Part shown: positions 36,295 through 43,854 of the stretch, piece after piece
How positions within the stretch are numbered: position 1 is the stretch's first letter
Layout of the letters: the number at the start of each line of letters is the position of its first letter
Assembly: GCF_030848395.1 (NCBI RefSeq)
Contig: NZ_JAVDBT010000002.1
Location: 124,001 to 188,000 of the forward strand
Length of the DNA stretch: 64,000 nt
Direction of reading: 5' to 3'
From: Pseudogemmobacter lacusdianii
Lineage (GTDB): Bacteria > Pseudomonadota > Alphaproteobacteria > Rhodobacterales > Rhodobacteraceae
The notes under the pieces: model-generated
Databases searched by the model: none
The model's input: the letters and a program-made list of their open reading frames with translations, nothing else
Told to the model about the DNA's origin: nothing
Position numbers and translations under genes: made by a program

Positions 36295-37290
36295 TTGAGC
36301 TACATAGGCGCAAATAACCTCGACGACCTAATGAGAAAGGTGTTTGACCTTCTCTTGGATGGGAAAAAGCGAGTAGTCGCCACAAAAGGCTCAACCTTTG
36401 AGGAGTTTGGAGTTACTTTGGGGCTTCGAAACCCAAGATTTAGAGTGAGTAGAGCTGAAAGCCGCCAAATACTTATTTCATGCTTGGGCGAGCTTCTTTG
36501 GTATCTAAGTGGGAGTGATGACTTAAGTCACATTAAATACTATCTGCCTAGATATGACAAATCCGCGGAAGAGGATGGAAGGATACATGGGGCATACGGC
36601 CCTAGGCTATTCAACAGCAATGGCACAAACCAAATAGAAGCAGCCATAAACATTTTGAAGAGGAAAGGTAGTTCGCGGAGGGTGGCAATTCAGCTTTTTG
36701 AGGCGCGGGATCTGCTGTCCGATTACAAAGATATACCGTGCACCTGCACTATGCAATTTATGATCCGCAAGAATAGATTAAACATGATGGTTTTTATGCG
36801 ATCAAACGATGCATACAAAGGCCTTCCTCATGACATATTTGCATTTACTATGCTGCAAGAAATGGTTGCAAGAACCTTGGGCGTAGAGCTTGGCAATTAC
36901 AAACATGCAATAGGAAGCCTGCATCTTTATGAAGCCGACGCCGAGAAAGCAAAATCGTATCTAAATGAAGGCTTCCAAGATGCTCGTCCAATGCCCCCGA
37001 TGCCTTTAGGCGACCCTTGGGGTTCAGTCAAAGCACTATTGATGGCTGAGCGCGATATTAGAGCAAGCGGGGACCTCAACGTCGACACTCAAGAGCTAGA
37101 TAATTACTGGGTGGATCTAATTAAAATTCTGCAAGCATTTGCGGCACTCAAAGGCAGAAATATTCAGCGGATCAAGGAAATAAAAAGTTCAATGTCGAGC
37201 AGTTTTTATGGAACTTACATGAATAAGGTCGAAAAGAGTGCCATCCCCCGACAGGTTCAATCAGAATTTTCGTTTGGAGAAGTAAATTGA
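36295..37290 (+). CDS. Thymidylate-synthase-fold enzyme, candidate dCMP/dUMP hydroxymethylase
   Basis: 331 residues of the ThyA fold. Visible landmarks are GELLWYLSG (65-73, with the conserved Glu66), GAYGPRLF (99-106), the phosphate-binding SSRRVAIQLF (126-135), catalytic Cys149 in IPCTCTMQF, FMRSNDAYKGLPHD (167-180) and HAIGSLHLYE (204-213). In true ThyA the GLP segment ends in Asn (Asn177 of E. coli), which reads uracil; here it is Asp180, as in T4 dCMP hydroxymethylase. The usual RTGTG phosphate loop is altered to ATKGS. So it probably makes a modified nucleotide rather than dTMP. It starts with TTG 36295 after AGGAGGG and is coupled (TTGA) to the next gene. Confidence 0.8.
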   Translation: MSYIGANNLDDLMRKVFDLLLDGKKRVVATKGSTFEEFGVTLGLRNPRFRVSRAESRQILISCLGELLWYLSGSDDLSHIKYYLPRYDKSAEEDGRIHGAYGPRLFNSNGTNQIEAAINILKRKGSSRRVAIQLFEARDLLSDYKDIPCTCTMQFMIRKNRLNMMVFMRSNDAYKGLPHDIFAFTMLQEMVARTLGVELGNYKHAIGSLHLYEADAEKAKSYLNEGFQDARPMPPMPLGDPWGSVKALLMAERDIRASGDLNVDTQELDNYWVDLIKILQAFAALKGRNIQRIKEIKSSMSSSFYGTYMNKVEKSAIPRQVQSEFSFGEVN

Positions 37291-38234
37291 GAGGCGCATT
37301 TCGAAATAACCAGGGGCAATTAGAGGCAAATCTCAATAGCTTTCGCTTCGATGGCCGTAGCTTACAGGGAATTCAATCAAACTTAGAACGAACTGTTCTG
37401 ACACTTCAAATTATCGATAGCTTGAGACGAACGCACTACGTGCGGACACTGTCAAACAAAGCAACTCTGCCGGAACGCGCAGATCCAAATAGCCCGATAT
37501 TTGACCCAATTAGGGCGGCAGTGTTTCTCAGAAATACAGGGCATTTTGACGAGGCGTTATGGGTTACATTTATTGGGACACACTGCGGCAAGCATAAGAT
37601 TTATGGCTGGCGCCTCGCCGCAGCAATCTATTCTGGCCTCCGGAATAATGGCGCATACTGGACGTGGCAGAGAATTTCTCAGAACCCAGCAGGGTTTATT
37701 GCCTGGATGCAAGCAAATCAGGCGACGCTCCTGAGTGCTCGGGAAAACCTAAAATTCAGCAATCATAGAAAGTATGAAAGCCTAAATACAGGCCGCCAGA
37801 ACCACACAGGTGAAGTGTTTGCATCGTATGTCAACTGGGTATCGGCACATAACGACCACCGCGGATTAATAAATCACATTCTTACCCAGGTCGGGCAGAA
37901 CCCCGAGAGGGTTTTTGACGAGTTGTATAATCAGATGTCAAGCCGTGTCACGCGCTTTGGGCGGCTGGGGGCATTTGATCATATATGTATGCTGGGGAAA
38001 CTTAACCTCGCGCCAGCATCTCCTGGCAGCACATACATAAAAGATGCAACCGGCCCGCGTCGCGGTGCGAACCTCCTCATCTCGAATAACGCCAACTTCC
38101 CCAACCCAGTCAATCAGATTGAGGCCACACTAAGCGCGCTATCGGCTCACTTAGGTATCGGCATGCAAGAAATTGAAGATTCACTATGTAATTGGCAAAA
38201 GAGTCCACAGGAATATGTGCACTTTAAGGGCTAA
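37287..38234 (+). CDS. Alpha-glutamyl/putrescinyl-thymine pyrophosphorylase-like protein (aGPT-Pplase, clade 3-like)
   Basis: 315 residues, all-helical. Family-like segments are PIFDPIRAAVFLRNTGHFDEALWVTF (70-95), FSNHRKYESL (157-166), RFGRLGAFDHICMLGKLNL (223-241), GSTYIKDATGPRRGANLL (247-264) and a C-terminal SLCNWQK. I recognise these from DNA-glycosylase-fold proteins predicted, in comparative work on phage base hypermodification, to replace the pyrophosphate of 5-hydroxymethyl bases with glutamate or putrescine. The start is TTG, overlapping the TS-like stop, with GGAGAAG upstream. It converges with the HigA/ImmA gene 4 bp away. The assignment is from memory of the family, without a search. 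Confidence 0.65.
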   Translation: MRGAFRNNQGQLEANLNSFRFDGRSLQGIQSNLERTVLTLQIIDSLRRTHYVRTLSNKATLPERADPNSPIFDPIRAAVFLRNTGHFDEALWVTFIGTHCGKHKIYGWRLAAAIYSGLRNNGAYWTWQRISQNPAGFIAWMQANQATLLSARENLKFSNHRKYESLNTGRQNHTGEVFASYVNWVSAHNDHRGLINHILTQVGQNPERVFDELYNQMSSRVTRFGRLGAFDHICMLGKLNLAPASPGSTYIKDATGPRRGANLLISNNANFPNPVNQIEATLSALSAHLGIGMQEIEDSLCNWQKSPQEYVHFKG

Positions 38235-38238
38235 TGCT

Positions 38239-39303
38239 TTACCACTTATATCTTCTCTTTAGGTAATTCATTCTGGATCTCTCCATCAGTCCAAAATGCT
38301 GCATTTGCCCAACAAGAATCCCAGGAGAGATGCCTAGGCGAAAAGCCAATCTAATAATTGCATCTCTCCTTATACTAACAACTTCGAGATCCGATCGCCT
38401 TTCGGTCGGAATAAGAATCTCTGAAGCAAATGCATTAGCCTCTCTTTCAATCTCATCGCTGTCGACAAAATCTCCCTCTAAGAAAAATGATCTATCAGAG
38501 TGAAGAATTAGATGACCAATTTCATGGAACAAAGTGAACCAGAAGTGATCGTCGGACAGATATCTAAAGCTTAACTGGAGCGTCGCACTACCATCCAAGT
38601 TGATGCGCGTAGCGCCGCTTGCACGGCAACCAGATGGAGCCCGCACGACAACGAATCTCACACCCGCTGAAGCCAAAATACTCCGGATGTTGGGCAAAAA
38701 GTTCTCGACGGAAGATCGTCGGCACTCTCGCCTTATCGCATCAAGATTTTCACGCAGCTTTTTGGGATCAAAGGGGCCACAAGGTATATTCTCTGCTACT
38801 ATATCTCCCTGGCGCAGCCATGCCACTGTGGCTGCGTCATCATTTTCGAAAGTGAAAGTTGTTCTGAATGCCACCTTAGAAAGCGTGGGCTCATAAATGC
38901 GATACCAGTCTTTCACATTGTCGCAATTAAAGAAGTCAAATAGATGACTCGCCTTTTCTGCGACTGAACGGGCAACAGGTATCCAGCCAAATTTCGCCAT
39001 ATCATTATAAGGCTGCGACTTCACCCATTCTTTTTCAGATTCCGGTGCCATCTCAGAAATGGCATCTTGATAAATGGCATCACGGCGCAACCAAAAGCCT
39101 TTACTACCGCCGACATAACGCTCCAGCTGTAAAGCAAGATGAGGTGTGATTGGTTGCGACTGAGCGACTACTAATCTGAACTCGGAGCCGATTTCACGCT
39201 CTAACAAATCCACCGACATTCCGCGCGCTCGGATTATTGATAAAATAGTAGATCCTGGGCATTGAGGCCAATCACTTCCAAGGGACGCAGATAGGTTCAT
39301 CAT
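38239..39303 (-). CDS. HigA-type XRE antitoxin fused to ImmA/IrrE metallopeptidase
   Basis: 354 residues. Residues 17-80 follow the HigA pattern (PGSTILSIIRARGMSVDLLEREIG, PITPHLALQLERYVGGSKGFWL), although the recognition-helix part is divergent. The C-terminal ImmA/IrrE domain carries the zinc motif HEIGH at 260-264 with EREANAFASEILIP at 286-300. Such fusions act as antitoxins or as sensors that cleave regulators. The gene overlaps the HigB-like gene (ATGA). Confidence 0.82.
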   Translation of the reverse strand: MMNLSASLGSDWPQCPGSTILSIIRARGMSVDLLEREIGSEFRLVVAQSQPITPHLALQLERYVGGSKGFWLRRDAIYQDAISEMAPESEKEWVKSQPYNDMAKFGWIPVARSVAEKASHLFDFFNCDNVKDWYRIYEPTLSKVAFRTTFTFENDDAATVAWLRQGDIVAENIPCGPFDPKKLRENLDAIRRECRRSSVENFLPNIRSILASAGVRFVVVRAPSGCRASGATRINLDGSATLQLSFRYLSDDHFWFTLFHEIGHLILHSDRSFFLEGDFVDSDEIEREANAFASEILIPTERRSDLEVVSIRRDAIIRLAFRLGISPGILVGQMQHFGLMERSRMNYLKRRYKW

Positions 39304-39623
39304 TCGCTCCCAACACTAATTATCTTGAGACGCGCGACGTCAGCCCAGTTTAGCGCACCTGAAGAGGTAAGCGGTGCCACAGCGTGTCCCTGTTCTGCCT
39401 TCAAGATCAAGTCCCTCCCCTGCGATGATGATATGCAGCCTGTAGAGTGGTCCATTTGAAACAGTTCCGGCAGAAGCTCGATTTCAGCGCCATTTTCGAA
39501 GGCCTCTATATCCGCGAGGCGTTGATGTAGGAAGGTGGCATTTTGGACACCAAGTGCACGGATCGCGGCATCCTTGTTCCTGCAAATGCGTCGTATAACA
39601 CTGGTCGCGTATGATAGCTCCAA
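39300..39623 (-). CDS. HigB/RelE-like toxin
   Basis: 107 residues if started at TTG 39623, which has GAGG 8 bases upstream (an upstream TTG at 39638 has no site). The order of elements follows small RelE-family killer proteins: MELSYATSVIRRICRNKDAAIRALG, then FLHQRLADIEAFENG, then C-terminal GALNWADVARLKIISVG. Such toxins are ribosome-dependent mRNases. The usual GxR region is weakly conserved, so activity is uncertain. It is upstream of and coupled to the HigA-ImmA gene. Confidence 0.6.
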   Translation of the reverse strand: MELSYATSVIRRICRNKDAAIRALGVQNATFLHQRLADIEAFENGAEIELLPELFQMDHSTGCISSSQGRDLILKAEQGHAVAPLTSSGALNWADVARLKIISVGSE

Positions 39624-39831
39624 GAAATCGTGCCTCAAATTTCAACTATGTGCTTAGCATGCCCTAAACCCACCATATCTCTGAAGAAATATCCGTCAAG
39701 AAAGGTTGCGAATAGGAGGGCGTCACAAGAAGTCTTAACGCGTGAGGCCTAATCGGATCACCTCTAGCGGCAGCCCGATTAGGCCCTGTGAGACGTGAAG
39801 TATAAACCCTAGGAAGGCCTCTGCTAGCGAT

Positions 39832-41052
39832 CTAAACGCACCGGGTATCGTAGAGTTCATCTTCGACTTTTACTCCCGCGAGAGATTTCTCAATACAGTC
39901 AGATACCAAGTTTGCCGCCATGACGAGGCTACGATCTGCCACATGAGCATAGCGCGAGGTGATGGTATGGCTGCCGTGACCGAGCAGGCCCGCGATGGTC
40001 AGTTCGGAGAAATCCATAGTCGCTGCGATAGATGCAAACGTGTGGCGCAGGGTGTGCGGAGTGACACCCTGGATGCCCGCCTTGGCACAGATCCGCTTCA
40101 GGACCTTCGGCAGACCGACGAAGTGCCCCTCGCCGCGGAGTGCGGGGAAACACCACTCTTTCTGAAAAGACGGCAGAACCCTAAACGCAGCCTGGCCGAC
40201 AGCCCGCACTTGCTCGCCCGTTTTGGTGTCCGGAAGTTCGATGGTGCCACAAGACGAATTGCAGAAGATGTGCTCAAGGGAGAGTGCCTCATTGCGCCGC
40301 ATTCCGGTCAAAAGGAGAAAGCGAATTGCCGCGATAGCAACATCGCTCTCTTCAGGGCTGTCATCAAGAACGCTACCCAAGATGCGCAACTCTTCGAAGG
40401 ACAGGTTACGGGTCCGTTTGCCCGCGGGCGTTTTCTTGACTTTCGCCGCGACATTGCGTTCCACGACATCCAAGTTCATGGCGTGATTAAGCATTGCGCC
40501 AAGAAGGACGACTGAGCGGCGCGCGACGCCCGCACCGCCAGTCGTGACCCCTGCACGTCCTTCCCGCATCTTCGCGGTCTTTCCGCTCGTGATATCTGCC
40601 TGCATCTTAGTCACGTCCACATAGCGCAGGCTCTCGACTTTCCGATCACCAATCAGCGGAAGGATATGCACACGGATCTGGCTCTCGTTCGAGAGGAAGG
40701 TGTTCTTCTTCCAGCGCTTCCTCCCCTCGATGATATAGCTTTCGGCGAGCTCGCGCACGGTCATAGCTGCCCTCTTGCTCTGGCGGTCGTTGGAAGGGTC
40801 ACCCCCTTTCGCGACCTCGCCCAGAGATGCTGCTGCCAGCTTCCGTGCTTCATCCGGCGTCAGGGTGCCAACCCGCCCCAGAGACATTTTGCGAGACTGC
40901 CCTTCCAAAGTGCGATACTTTGCGAAGTAGTTGGCTTTTCCGCTGGGCAGCATCCGGACCCCGAACCCGATGAGGCTAGAGTCCCAGATGTTGATTTCCC
41001 GATCCGGGTTGGGGACCAGCTCGGCAAGTGCAGTTTTCGTGATTTTAGGCAT
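39832..41052 (-). CDS. int: Tyrosine-type site-specific integrase
   Basis: 406 residues from ATG 41052 (GGAGAAAGTGAG just upstream; the frame is open to 41109). An N-terminal DUF4102-like arm-binding part contains SLIGFGVRMLPSGKANYFAKYR; the SAM-like core domain is near 95-200. Catalytic residues are Arg252 in LLTGMRRNEAL, His333 and Arg336 in HTLRHTFAS, His359 in LLGHGS and Tyr368 in SRYAH. It is the enzyme expected to recombine the 45-bp tRNA-Thr repeats. The gene lies at the right end, pointing inward, with GGAACCA repeats directly upstream. Confidence 0.96.
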   Translation of the reverse strand: MPKITKTALAELVPNPDREINIWDSSLIGFGVRMLPSGKANYFAKYRTLEGQSRKMSLGRVGTLTPDEARKLAAASLGEVAKGGDPSNDRQSKRAAMTVRELAESYIIEGRKRWKKNTFLSNESQIRVHILPLIGDRKVESLRYVDVTKMQADITSGKTAKMREGRAGVTTGGAGVARRSVVLLGAMLNHAMNLDVVERNVAAKVKKTPAGKRTRNLSFEELRILGSVLDDSPEESDVAIAAIRFLLLTGMRRNEALSLEHIFCNSSCGTIELPDTKTGEQVRAVGQAAFRVLPSFQKEWCFPALRGEGHFVGLPKVLKRICAKAGIQGVTPHTLRHTFASIAATMDFSELTIAGLLGHGSHTITSRYAHVADRSLVMAANLVSDCIEKSLAGVKVEDELYDTRCV

Positions 41053-41070
41053 CTCACTTTCTCCGCTCTC

Positions 41071-41098
41071 TTGGTTCCGTGGAACCAATCTGGAACCA
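41071..41098 (+). promoter_or_regulatory. GGAACCA repeats upstream of the integrase, candidate arm sites (right)
   Basis: GTGGAACCA at 41079-41087 and TGGAACCA at 41091-41098, offset 11 bp as at the left end. The first copy also pairs with TTGGTTCC (41071-41078) to form a perfect 8-bp inverted repeat. The block sits 19-46 bp upstream of the integrase start, so binding could also autoregulate the gene. Confidence 0.55.
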
Positions 41099-41239
41099 GA
41101 ACTGGTCAAACAGGCGATAAGCCCCGCAAAACCAGTCCAACGACATGAGTGAGATTAGCATATTAAATTCAGAAGCTTACCCATCACGGGCAAAGTCGGA
41201 CAGCCTCGAACAAAGCCTCAAAAATCTATCGAAATATAT

Positions 41240-41284
41240 TTCGTAATGATGGGGTCGGGGGTTCGAGTCCCTTCAGCGGCACCA
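41240..41284 (+). repeat. Right attachment repeat (attR)
   Basis: 45 bp identical to 31445-31489, the 3' part of tRNA-Thr from the anticodon loop to CCA. The flanks differ on both sides. It is a tRNA fragment, not a gene. Confidence 0.95.
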
Positions 41285-41295
41285 ATTTTCAAAGA

Positions 41296-41329
41296 AAAGC
41301 CGCGCAACCGGGATGGGTTGCGCGGCTTT
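41296..41329 (+). terminator. Displaced original terminator of tRNA-Thr
   Basis: AAAGCCGCGCAACC (41296-41309) pairs with GGTTGCGCGGCTTT (41316-41329), followed by CTTCGTTTCG. It begins 12 bases after attR, so before insertion it would have ended the tRNA-Thr transcript. Confidence 0.8.
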
Positions 41330-41540
41330 CTTCGTTTCGTCGGGTGGCTTGGTGGCCGTCCTTTGGCGTTAGCATCCATCTGCCCGAGTTAGTCGCAGAG
41401 CTGTGCAAGGTTGAGCTGACGCTTGGCTCTCGTAACAGGGGCTTTGCGGACTGGCCTTTGTGGGTTCGGGCAAAGAAAAATCCCTGCAAACGCGGTTGGC
41501 GGTTTGCAGGGATTGGAATGTCTGGCCGTGGTGAGAAGAT

Positions 41541-41873
41541 TTACATCATCCGGCGGTATTCTATGGGGGACTGAGCCGTGGGGCGGGCTTGTGGAACAGA
41601 GGCCTCGGTGACTTCGGGCCAAAGATCCATGCCGGCCCAATAGCGCCGCAGGGATGCCGAGCCCGCCTCATCTTTCGACAAAGCGTCAATGGCCGCGACA
41701 ATCGCCGGACCGCCGCCAATGCGCGCGATCACCATGCCGCAATGGTGCAGGCGGCGGTAATCTGGGTCTTGTGCCAAGGTCTGATCCGACGCCTCACCGC
41801 GCGACGACAGAGCGCTCAGCGCGAGACGGGCATCGATAAAGGCGGAGAACAACTGTTGGTAAGTGGTCGACAT
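41541..41873 (-). CDS. Hypothetical protein
   Basis: 110 residues, no recognised domain. The N-terminal half is helical (MSTTYQQLFSAFIDARLALSALSS), then DPDYRRLHHCGMVIARIGGGPAIVAAIDALSKDEAG, and a Pro-rich C-terminus. Codon use fits the host backbone. It lies just right of the element and has no obvious operon partner. Confidence 0.5.
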   Translation of the reverse strand: MSTTYQQLFSAFIDARLALSALSSRGEASDQTLAQDPDYRRLHHCGMVIARIGGGPAIVAAIDALSKDEAGSASLRRYWAGMDLWPEVTEASVPQARPTAQSPIEYRRMM

Positions 41874-42134
41874 ACAAAGCCTCTAATCACGATGCTTATG
41901 AGCTAGGCTGACAATGCGGCTGAACTTTGTCCAAATCTGGGATGAAACCGGGAGTTTTGCGCTTTGTTCCGGCGCGGCAGAATGACCGCGAATGGTTGTA
42001 AGCTGGTTAATCTTGCCCCGCTGCCGGCTTTGCGCGGGTCAAGGGGGGGGGCAGAGTATGGGGGCGCAGTTTACACCGCACCGCTGCGGGCCTAAGCTGA
42101 TCCGCAAGTTGAACCGCCTTTGCAGGAGCCTGCG

Positions 42135-42446
42135 ATGCCGCTTCCCCTTGCCCCGATCTTGCCTTTGGCCCTGCGGCTTGGAGCGGTGGCGGCCACGGGC
42201 TACGCGGCCACCCGTTGGCTGCGCCGCCGGACCTATGAAGGTCGCACCGATCAGCGGGCCGAGGATGCGCTGGATGATCTGGGCGAAGGGCTAAGCTTGC
42301 ACCGCCCTGCCGACCGGGTGAGCTCTGATGGTGCAGGCCAGACGAATGCGGGGCTGCGTGTAAACCGGGTGGTTCGCTTTCGCGGAAAGTCCTATGAAAT
42401 GGACATCGGCATTATCGGCCGGGTGCGCGTAAGGACTAAAGAATAA
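42135..42446 (+). CDS. Hypothetical small membrane-anchored protein
   Basis: 103 residues. A hydrophobic N-terminus (LAPILPLALRLGAVAATGYAA) is followed by RRR and a charged soluble tail with ALDDLGEGLSLHRP and VVRFRGKSYEMDI. The start at ATG 42135 has AGGAG 6 bases upstream. It overlaps the GST start by one base (TAATG), so the two are co-expressed. Confidence 0.65.
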   Translation: MPLPLAPILPLALRLGAVAATGYAATRWLRRRTYEGRTDQRAEDALDDLGEGLSLHRPADRVSSDGAGQTNAGLRVNRVVRFRGKSYEMDIGIIGRVRVRTKE

Positions 42447-43051
42447 TGAAACTTTTCGGCTCAGCTACATCGCCCTTCGTTCGCAAGGTCATGGTTTTGA
42501 TCCATGAGGCGGGTCTTACGGGAATTGAAGTCCATGATGTTGTCGTCTCGCCCGTGGCTGAGGGAACGCTGCCGCTGAACGCCAACCCTTTGGGCAAGAT
42601 CCCGGCTTTGCTTTTGGACGATGGCCGCGCGATCTATGACAGCCGCGTGATCTGCCGCTATCTCGATGAGCATGGCCAAGCTGGTTTCTACCCCAAAGGT
42701 GATGCGCTTTGGGATGTGCTGACGCTTGAAGCCTTGGCTGATGGCATCACCGAGGCGGCTCTGGCTATGGCCTATGAGGTCAGGCTGCGCCCCGAAGAGC
42801 AGCGCTTCCTGCCTTGGGTCGAGGGGCAATGGCTGAAGATCGCCCGCGGTCTGGATGCGATTGAGGCGGATGCCGCAGGTCAATTGCAAGGTCCGCTGAA
42901 CATGGGCCACATCGCCTTGGGTGCGGCTTTTGGCTATTTGGACCTGCGCCATTCTGCGCGCGATTGGCGCAACGGCCGGCCCGCTTTGGCCGCATGGGAG
43001 GCCAAAGTGGCTGCGCGTCCTTCGATGCTGGCCACAGTTCCGAAGGGCTGA
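42446..43051 (+). CDS. Glutathione S-transferase family protein
   Basis: 201 residues. The N-terminal thioredoxin-like domain begins MKLFGSATSPFVRKVMVLIHE, where Ser9 is the likely activating residue. NPLGKIPALLLDDG and YDSRVICRYLDE make the glutathione-binding site. An all-helical C-terminal domain follows (MGHIALGAAFGYLDLRH). The substrate cannot be read. It precedes petABC by 225 bp. Confidence 0.92.
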   Translation: MKLFGSATSPFVRKVMVLIHEAGLTGIEVHDVVVSPVAEGTLPLNANPLGKIPALLLDDGRAIYDSRVICRYLDEHGQAGFYPKGDALWDVLTLEALADGITEAALAMAYEVRLRPEEQRFLPWVEGQWLKIARGLDAIEADAAGQLQGPLNMGHIALGAAFGYLDLRHSARDWRNGRPALAAWEAKVAARPSMLATVPKG

Positions 43052-43276
43052 AACGATGGGGCGCGCAGGCATGAAAAAGTCGCTCGGCCGCGCCTCATCT
43101 GCCACAGGGCTGGAAAATCAACGGAATGATGCCCAGCAAATCGCCCACTGTGCGGCTTTGTCCGCTGGACGGCCCGCGCAGCCTTGGCTAAAAGCGCGAT
43201 CAGCAGGGGTTCCGGGCGACCGGACCCCCCGGATTCTATGGGCCGTCCGCCACGGCCTCAATAGGGAGAGGAACTC

Positions 43277-43843
43277 GTGTCCCACGCAGAAGCTGACGCA
43301 GGCACTCGTCGTGATTTCCTGTACTACGCCACGGCCGGAGCGGGCGTGGTCGCAACGGGCGCCGCTGTCTGGCCGCTTGTCAACCAGATGAACCCCTCGG
43401 CCGACACGCGCGCCTTGGCCTCGATTTATGTCGATGTCTCCGGCGTTCAAGTGGGCACGCAGCTGACGGTCAAATGGCGCGGTAAGCCGGTGTTCATCCG
43501 CCGCCGTAGCCCCGAAGAGATCGAGGCCGCTCGTGCCGTCGATCTGTCGGATTCGACCTTCATCGACCGCGGCTCGGAAAACGCCAACAAACCCGGCACC
43601 GATGCATCGGATGCCAACCGCACGCTCGACGAAGCTGGCGAGTGGCTGGTGATGATCGGCGTTTGCACCCATTTGGGTTGCGTGCCGATCGGCAACGGCG
43701 CTGGTGAGTTCGGTGGCTGGTTCTGCCCGTGCCACGGCTCGCACTACGACACCGCTGGCCGTATCCGCAAAGGGCCCGCACCGCGGAACCTTGAAGTGCC
43801 GCTGGCGCAGTTCACCGACGAAACCACTATTCTTCTGGGCTGA
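43277..43843 (+). CDS. petA: Rieske iron-sulfur subunit of cytochrome bc1
   Basis: 188 residues. A Tat-type anchor [25 protein letters not shown] is at 11-35. The [2Fe-2S] ligands are Cys130 and His132 in CTHLGC, and Cys150-His153 in CPCHGS; Cys135 and Cys152 form the family disulfide. It transfers electrons from ubiquinol to cytochrome c1. Translation starts at GTG 43277 after GGGAGAGG. First gene of petABC. Confidence 0.98.
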   Translation: MSHAEADAGTRRDFLYYATAGAGVVATGAAVWPLVNQMNPSADTRALASIYVDVSGVQVGTQLTVKWRGKPVFIRRRSPEEIEAARAVDLSDSTFIDRGSENANKPGTDASDANRTLDEAGEWLVMIGVCTHLGCVPIGNGAGEFGGWFCPCHGSHYDTAGRIRKGPAPRNLEVPLAQFTDETTILLG

Positions 43844-43854
43844 GGTAGAGATCC

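Larger units (their letters stand above)
31445..41284. mobile_element. 9.8-kb integrative mobilizable element in tRNA-Thr(CGT)
   Basis: Bounded by a 45-bp direct repeat of the tRNA 3' half. It holds a tyrosine integrase next to the right end, an AlpA/excisionase-like protein next to the left end, a MobV-type relaxase, and cargo. It has no conjugation-pore genes, so it would depend on a helper for transfer. Composition is mosaic: the relaxase and integrase parts are GC-rich, whereas 35.9-39.7 kb is far richer in AT than the host backbone, which points to separate origins for the cargo. Confidence 0.9.

Noticed and set aside
41240-41284. A second tRNA gene
   Set aside because: Only the 3' 45 bases of tRNA-Thr are present; acceptor 5' strand and D arm are missing. 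It is the right attachment repeat.
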